Assembly: GCA_963741305.1 (NCBI GenBank)
Contig: CAVUHL010000003.1
Location: 6,510,001 to 6,574,000 of the forward strand
DNA: 64,000 bases
Source: DATMER01 sp963741305
GTDB taxonomy: Bacteria > Acidobacteriota > Thermoanaerobaculia > Multivoradales > UBA5704
Reading direction: 5' to 3'
Part shown: piece by piece, positions 7,201-16,200 of the stretch
How positions within the stretch are numbered: position 1 is the stretch's first letter
Layout of the letters: each line of letters starts with the position of its first letter
Translations under genes and position numbers: made by a program
The notes under the pieces: model-generated
What the model saw: only the letters and a program-made list of their open reading frames with translations
What the model was told of the DNA's origin: nothing
The model's database searches: none

Positions 7201-10200
7201 GACAACCCACGGTGAGCTATGCCTACGACGGCAACGGCAACCGGATCAGCATGACCGATCAACGGGGGACGACGATCTATCAATACGATCGCCAGAACCG
7301 CCTGATCGGCGTCTTCACGCCGCTGGGATCGAACTACATCCCGGTCACCTACGGCTATGACAAGGCAGGCCGGCTGACCAGCCTCGCGACGCCCGACGGC
7401 CGGACGGTGCTCTATCAATATGACGCCGACGGCCGGATGACGCGCGTGACCGATGGAGCAGACGTCACGACTTATACCTACAACGCGACCACCGGCCTCC
7501 TGGCCAGCCAGACGCTGCCCAACGGGATTACTACAACCTACACCTACGACGCGGACGGGCGGCTGACGGGAGTGATGCACAAGACGGCCGCCAACGCATT
7601 GGTGATGGGCTTCAACTACACACTGAACGCCCTCGGACAGCGCACGTCGGTCACGAAGCAGACGCCATCTGGCTCGGAGCTCACTTCCTATACCTACGAC
7701 CCGATGGGCCGTCTCAAGACGGTGACCTATCCCAACGGAAAGAACGTCACCTACACCTACGATGCTCTGGGCAACCGGCTGAGCATGACGACGGTTCTGG
7801 CTGGTGTCACGACGGTCGTCAACTATGAATATGACAAGGACAACCGGCTGCTGCGGGCGGGAGACGAGATCTTCCAGTACGGCACGAACGGCAACCTGAG
7901 GCGTCGGTCTTCGCCGGCGGGGACGACCTCCTATACGTACAATGCGCGGAATCTCCTGACGCGGGTCGAGACGGAGGGGCGGGTCATCACCTTCGAGTAC
8001 GACGGCGACGGGAACCGGATCGCGAAGGACGTCAATGGTCTGCGGACCAACTTCATCAACGACGACTCGGGTGCTCTCTCGCAGGTACTCGTCGAGGCGA
8101 ATTCAAATTGGCAGATCGGGCGATCCTACAGCTATGGGATGGGGCGGATCGGTCAACGCTTGAGTACGGCAAATAGTTACTACCTGTCGGATGGAAAGAG
8201 CGTCGCAGCATTGGTGAGCGGCGGAGTCGATCTGCGGGAGGTCTACGGCTACGATGGCTTCGGGTTTCCCTCTGGTAACCTCGGAGAGAGCCCTTTCTTG
8301 TTCGATGGAGAGTATTGGGAGGCTGAAGCATCTCTCGTGTACTTGCGTGCGCGTTACTATGACCCTTCATTGGGTCGTTTTCTTTCAATAGACCCAGTCA
8401 GCGGAGCACAAGAAATACCTCATACCTATAATCCTTATGCATTTGTCAGCAACGATCCAATAAACTTGACCGATCCTAGCGGTCTGTGCCCTCTCTGCGT
8501 GGTACCGCCGATTGTCGCAGGCTTATATCACATGTTTTCTCCTTCTCCTGCTAATGCTCCTGCGCCGGGCGACATTACATTCCCACGTGATGATTGGGGA
8601 AGGTTGGGAACGACGCTGGCCATTGGCTCTGGGGGCTTTCTGTCCAGAAGCCTTGCACGCGCCACATATGAGAAAGCCTCGGTTTGGGCTGGCATCTATT
8701 ACAACCAGCTTTCCGTAGCGGGGGGCCTTCTTGCTGGTGAAGCTGGCTTTCCTCTTCTGATCGGAGTTGCAGGGGTTCCCCCTCTAATGAGCTATTCCAG
8801 TCGGTTAAGTATATTGGGACATAAGGTGCTTGGAATGAACGATTCCGCGCCAACTGCTTCCACTGGCGGCAGTATAGGAGGCTTCGAGGGCTACTCAGAT
8901 TTTGGTGATCCAGTGTTTGGATTTCCGAGTTATGCGAGCCTCGATTCTGACCTCGGCGGAGTCTCTTTGAATAAGACCGCGGATCTCCTGCTCTCCCTCC
9001 AGGACATCACCGGTGCCACCTTCGACGAGGCGACCGGGCAGATCGTCCTGTTGGGGAAGAACAACGTGGCACTGCCGCCCCTCGATATGAATCACGTGGC
9101 GGTGGCGACGCAGTCGGTCTATGGCGGGCAGGACCCTGGGGTGAGCATCGATCCGCCGATCGTCAACAATCAGATGTCCGTTCGCTATGAGGGACAGACG
9201 CGCAACACACGGTTCGGCGACGTCATGTTCGAGGCCGACCGGGTGCTCAAGACCCTCGCTCTTGGCAAAGACAACCTCACGGGGCAGACCGTGAGCTCCG
9301 CGGTGCCTGGCTACAAGAACATGCTCCGGCGCCGGTTAGATGCCGGTTGCATCATCCAGCCGCCCTCGACGCGCATGTGGTTCCAGCCGAAAGAGGTGCG
9401 CCTCGTTCCCTCCACAGACGGCAAGTCCATGGTCTTCGATGCCGTCAGCATGGAGCTGCTTTACGAAAGCAAGGTCGGCAACCAGGTCGTCAGCGATCCG
9501 CAGGCCGCGGCGTTCGCATCCCACTTCACCCAGAACTATGCCGCCTTCGCCAACGAATGGCCCATCCTCAAGAAGCTGGAGCAACTCGGCAAGATCGTCG
9601 CGATCATCAAATGGATCAAGGACAACCGGATTCCGATCGATCTCTCGTTTCTCGACAATTTCCCGATCGAATTCTTCTCGACCGCCACGTCGACGCCGAC
9701 CGTCACCGTCCAGGGCAGTACGCAGATCGGCCCCCTCACCTGCACGTTGAACCTCCAGGGCGGCGTCAGCTTTGTGGTGCCGAACCAGTATCTGGCGGCC
9801 ACCCCGGCGGCAGGTGCGGCCTTGAGCGAAGCCTTGGCGAACCGGCCCTCTGAAGGGACCTTCAAGTGGACTTACCAGCCTTCCGCGGGTGCCGCGGCGA
9901 CCGCAGTGGCCGAGTCGCTCACCCGCAGTCGGCGCGACGGCAACGTTCACTTCCAGGAAGTCGATCTGAGCGATCCCTTGTCGGGAGGCGGTGCGCTCGC
10001 TCTGCTTCGGACGTACAACTCATTCCTCGACAAGACCGGGCCGCTGGGACCGGGGTGGAGCGTGCTGCCAGCCGAGCTGCGCTTCCCGTTGAGGAAGGAA
10101 CGGTTCACGTTCGGCAGCGCTAACCTGGCGCTGGATGCCTACGCGCGGATCTGGGTCATGGACCGGGCGGCGGGGCGCGAGGATGCCTACGACCTGCTGG

Positions 10201-13200
10201 GGATCGACAGCGCAAACCTGGCGGTCTATCAACGGGCGGACGCCATGCACCTTCTCCGGCAGCAGGCCGACGGGACGTTCCGGCTCACGCGGGAGGATGG
10301 CTCAGCGGCGACGTTCCGGGCGGATGGAAAGCCTCTCTCTTTCGTCGACCGCAACGGGAATGCCGTCACCGTCACTTATCACGCACAGGTGACGGACCGC
10401 CTGACCCGTCTCTCGACCGCCGACGGCCGCGCGATCGATCTCACCTACGATGCCCAGGGCCGGCTCTCGCAGGCATCGGGGCCGGGCGGCCGTCAGGTCG
10501 CCTACGGCTACAACGCGCAAGGCCGGCTTTCGACAGTCACCGACTTCGCGGCACGGTCGCGAACTTATGGCTACGACACCAACAGCCGCCTGACGACGGC
10601 GACGGACGCCCAGGGACGATCGATCTTTGCCGCCGGATTCGATGACTATGACCGGACGCCGTCCCGCCGCCTGGGGGCCGCGGGCCAGTTCAATCTCGGT
10701 TTTGATCTGGAGACCGGAGAATCCACGGTCGTCGATCCTCTGGGCCGGACCTCGAAACAGATCCATGAGCGGCGCCAGCTCTCTTCTCCCTCGGGTATTC
10801 GAAACGAGGTCTATCGGCCCAGAGAGAGCAGGGACCCGCTCGGGAACCGCGCGACGATGACCTGGGCCGATGACGCCTTCGGCCCTCGCGCGGTGACCGA
10901 TGCCCAGGGTGCCACGACCGATCTCGCCTGGGACAACCGGGGCCATCTCACCGCCGTCCGGGACGCTCTGGGCAGGGAGACCGAGCGGTATTTTGACTGG
11001 AAAGATCGGCTCGTGGCGGTGCACGACCCCGAGGGGCTGGCAACGGGCTTCGGGTACGACGACAAGAACAATCTCACCACCGTCTACCATGACATTCTTC
11101 TCAATTTCGATGCGGAGGGGAATCTCATCTCCTTCTCGTACGATCCGGCCAATGTCTCGACCTTCGGCTTCGATTTGAGCGGCAATCTGACGGCCGCCGC
11201 CAATCCATTGAGCCAGCAGGCGCTGGTGCAGAACAACACGAAGGGTCAGCCGACCCGGGTGACCTCACCAGCCGGTGTGGTGGAAACTCTGTCGTACGAC
11301 ACCCGGTCACGACTCACCTCGACCCTGACGGGTGGACGGCAGGTGACTTATGGCTACGACACGGCTGATCAGTTGACCTCGATCACCACGGCGGCGGGCG
11401 TCACCTCCCTCCTGCGTGATCCTCAAGGAAGAGTGACCCGTCTGACCGACGTTTTGACGCGGCAGATGGTTTTTGACTACGACACTGATGGCAACCTGAC
11501 GCGGGTGCAGGACAAGTCCGGCCTCTTCGCGACCTATACCTACGATGTTCTGGGCCATTTGCTGACCGCCACCCTTCCGAACGGCACCGCCAATGCCTGG
11601 GAGTACGACGAGCTGGGCCGCCCGGTCGCTGCGTTGACCGGTCTGGGGCCGGTGGCTCCCGCGTTGGCTCTGACAGTCGACTCTCTCGACTTCGGGACGG
11701 CGGCGGTGGGAACGAGCCGCGAGCGCTTTCTCGATCTCTACAACCAGGGGGCGGCATCCCTCACGATCTCCGGCATCACCGTGTCGGCGCCATTTTCGGT
11801 TGTCTTTTCCGGGCCGGTAGTGATCGCTCCCGCGGGTACTCTGCGGGTGACCGTCACTTTCACTCCGGTCGATCAGGTTCCTGCCCATGCCAACCTGAGC
11901 ATCACCAGCAATGATCCGGAGACGCCGTTGTCTCTCGTGGCTCTATCCGGCGAAGGCGCGCGCAAGGTGGCGAACCTGCGCGCCACGGCGGGGCAGGAAG
12001 GGATTCAGCTGACCTGGGATTCATTCGTCCCGGGTACGCAGCCGTTCGGGCATTTCAATGTCTACCGCAGCCTGAGCCCCATTCCTGGCGACGTGACCGG
12101 CCTGACTCCGTTCGATACGTCGCTGACGAGCGCGGCGGCCATCGGATTTCTGGACCGTTTGGCCACTCCTGGTACGTCCTATTACTACGCCGTCACTCCC
12201 GTGTACGCCAATGGAGACGAAAACAAGCTTGTCGATTCCGTCGGCCCGATGGCCTACCTTTCCACATTCGGGCCCTTGGCGGTGGACCTTCCTCTCGCTA
12301 CGGCGACGCAGAGCGAGAACCGTCCGGCCATTGCCTACAACAGCTTGGCAAATGAATATTTGGTGGTCTACGAGCGCTCGGCCTCGGCGAGCAATACGGA
12401 CATCTACGGCCAGCGAGTATCGGTGACCGGAGCGCTGGTCGGAAGTGTCATCACCATCGCCAACTCCGGTAACAACGAGCGGCGCCCCCGGCTCGCCTAC
12501 AACCCGAGCAGCAACAACTATCTTGTGGTCTGGGAATACGATGCGAGCGGGACCACGGGGACCAACTTCGACCTGCGGGTCCGGACGGTGAACTCTACTG
12601 GATCATCCTTGGGTTCCCCGGTCACCGTGGCGAGTTCGACGCGGCAGGATCAGGCCCCGGAGATCGTCTTTGGCACGACCAACCAACAATACCTGGTTAC
12701 TTACGAGACGGACGGCAATGGGGACGGTAAGACCGATCTGGGAGTCCTCCGTCTGGAGTCGACGGGAGCGCTCCGGGATGCAATATACATCGCGATCAAG
12801 CCCGGCTTGGTGTATGTTCACCTCACGAATCCGCATCTTGCCTACAACAGCAACCTCAATGAGTTCATGATGGTCTTTGAGCTCGACGTGGCCGGCAATG
12901 GCAGCAACATCGAAATCTGGGAAACAAGGACCAAGCCAGACCTGACTCCTGTGGTGGTTGGAGAGTTCTACATTCCGGCCCTCGACGGAGCGCGTGACAC
13001 CAATCCTTTCCTGGCCTACGCTTCCGCATCCAACGAATATCTGCTGATGTGGCAAACGGACGCCGTGGGGGACGGGGCCGATATCGATGTTGCCGTTCGC
13101 CGGATCTCGGCGACCGGCGCTCAGGGGTCAATCCCGCTCTACCTCGCCGCCCAAGCGGTTTCCGAGCGCAATCCACGGGCTGTCTACAACCGGAATCTGG

Positions 13201-16200
13201 ATGATTTCGTCGCCACCTGGGAAGTGGGCGGCACGAGCCCGAAGATCGGTGCGCGCCGGGTGCATATCACGTCAAGTCTGATTTCCATGCAACCCACGGT
13301 GGATGTGTCCGCGGGCACAGCCAGCCGCCTTCGGCCGGATGTCGGGACCAGCACACAGGCGAACACGTTCCTGGCGGTTTGGGAGGAGGATGCCGGCTCC
13401 GGCAACTTCAACGTGCGCTCGCGGCTGCTCGGTACCTTCACTCCGGCGCTGCAAGTGAGCCCGGCGGCGCTGACCTTCAGCGGAGCCACGACCCAGCAGA
13501 CGGTCACCATCACCAATGGAAACCCTTCCGGTGGTCCGTTGCAGTGGACCGCGATTCCGGACCGCCCCTGGATGACGGTCCAGCCGGGCTCCGGTAGCAC
13601 GACCTCGTCCGCGGCGGTGAATGTGACCGTCAACCGGACCGGGTTGGCGCCCGGCACCTATACGGGCACCATCCAGGTGACCTCGAACAATGGCAGCTCG
13701 AATGTTGCCGTGACCCTGAACGTGAGCAATACACCGCCGGATGCGCCCAATACGCCACGGCCGGCGGATGCCGCGACGGACCAGGCGAGCGTCTCCGGGG
13801 GGATGGATCTCACGCTGGGATGGCAGGGGAGCGATGCGGACGGCGATGCTGTGACCTGGACCGTCTATCTGTCCACGAGCTCTGCTCAGGTGACCGCGCT
13901 CGATCCGGCCGTTCGCATCGCGCAAGGGCTGACCGTTCCGAGCGTTCAACCGGCCGGCCTCACCTTCCTGAGGCAGTATTTCTGGCGTGTCGTGGCCACC
14001 GATGCCCGCGCACTGAGCACGACGGGTCCGGTCTGGCGCTTCACGACGGCCGCCGTCGCGCCGCCGACGCTGCATCCGGCCACGCCCGATCCTACGCGCG
14101 AGACCCGGCCGGCTCTCGGCTGGCAGGCGGTGGCGGGGGCCGCGACCTATCATCTTCAGGTTGCCAACAATACGGGCTTCTCACCAAATATCATCGATAC
14201 CACGGGGATCGCTGTGACCTCCTTCACTCCGGCCTCTGCTCTGCCTCAGGGAGCGATCTATTGGCGGGTCCGCTCGCGGGATGCCGCCGGTCAGTCGGGC
14301 ACCTTCTCGACACCCGATACGTTCGTCATCGACACCACGGCGGCGGGCGTTCCGGTCGTCGTCCCGGTGACGCCGGACCCGACGAACAATGCGCGGCCGC
14401 CTCTCGCCTGGAGCGCCGTAACCGGTGCTTCGAGCTATCGCGTGCTAGTGTCGAAAACGTCCGGGTTCTCCGCTCCGTTCATCGACGAGACCATCTCCAC
14501 TCTGACCTATCAGCCGGCCTCCGACCTGCCGGAGGGGGCGGTCTACTGGCGGGTGGCGAGCCTGGATGCCGCCGGCAACCAGAGCGCCTACGATGGTGAC
14601 CAGTTCACGCTGGATGTGACCCCGCCGCCGACCATCTCCGGTCTGACCGCCCAACGCCAAGGCGCCGGTGTCGATCTCGCCTGGCAGCCCCTCGGCACGC
14701 CCCCAGGCTTCGCTCGTTTCCGCATCTACCGGGCGGGGACACCGTTCACCAATGTCACGGGAATCGCCTTGTTGAACGAGTCCCTCACGTCGTCGGCAAC
14801 GGTTTCGTACCGGGATACAACCGCGGTGGCCGGTACGGCGTACTGGTATGCCGTCACCGCGGTCGATACGGCGGGGAACGAAAATCGCGAGGTCGTGCCG
14901 GCGCAGGTTCTGGCGAATGCGCCGCCGGCGGCCCCGGTCCTGGTCGCCCCGGCCTCGGGCGCCCAGGTGTTGCCATCGGGGACGATGACGGTCTCTCTCT
15001 CCTGGTCGAGCTCCGATCCGGAGAACGATCCTCTGCGGTTCGAGGTGTACCTGAGCACCGATCAGTCCCAGGTCGGGGGGACGCCCGACATCACGGTGCG
15101 GATCGCGGAAAACCTCTCGGCGCCACTCTTCAACGCACCGGGTCTCACGTACCAGAAAACCTATTATTGGCGCGTCGCCGCCTTGGACCTGGCGGCGGAC
15201 GGGTCGGTTCGCAGCGCCACCTTCGGCCCTCTCTGGGGCTTCGCGACTCCCGCCATTCCGGCGCCTGTTCTGAACGCTCTGACGCCAGACCCGACTTCAC
15301 AACGGCGGCCGACCTTCACTTGGGAATCCGTTCCGGGCGCTGCCGGGTACCGGATCGAGATTGCCAGCGATCCGTCGTTTGGCTCGACCCTCGTTGCCAC
15401 TCAGGTCACGGAGACGTCTTTCACGCCGGCAGCCGACCTGCCGGAAGGAACGTTGCGTTGGCGCGTGCGGGCCATCGACGCGCAGGGCCTGCCCGGCGCA
15501 TTTTCCGCGGTCGACGACTTCGTTCTGGACGCCTCGGCGCCCGCGGTCCCCGTGCTGGTGGCGGTGACGCCGGATCCGACGAGCAACCGCCGTCCGAGTC
15601 TCGGATGGGGCTCCATAACGGGGGCTTCGAGCTACCGCGTGCAGGTGGCGAGCAACTCCGGCTTCACGTCAACGTTGATCGACACGACGGTATCGAGTCC
15701 TCTCTATGTTCCGGGAACGGATCTCCCGGAGGGCCAGATCTACTGGCGTGTGGCGAGCAAGAACAGTGCTGGGACTCAGAGCGCGTTTTCCGCAGCCGAC
15801 GACTTCCTGGTGGATGCGACAGCGCCCGCGGTGCCCGTACTGGTGCCTGTGACGCCCGACCCAACGAACAACCGCCGTCCGAATCTGGGATGGGGGGCGG
15901 TGACTGGAGCGTCGAGCTACCGTGTGCAGGTGGCGAGCAACTCCGGCTTCACATCTCCCTTGATCGACACGACGGTGTCGAGTCTTCTCTATGTTTCTGG
16001 GACGGACCTACCGGAAAGCCAGATCTACTGGCGCGTGGCGAGCAAAGACAGCGCCGGCAACCAGAGCGCGTTCTCGGGAGCCGACAACTTCCTGGTGGAT
16101 GTGACAGCGCCCGCGGTACCCGTGCTGGTGCCTGTGACGCCCGACCCGACGAACAACCGCCATCCGAATCTCGGATGGGGATCTGTGACAGGAGCGTCGA

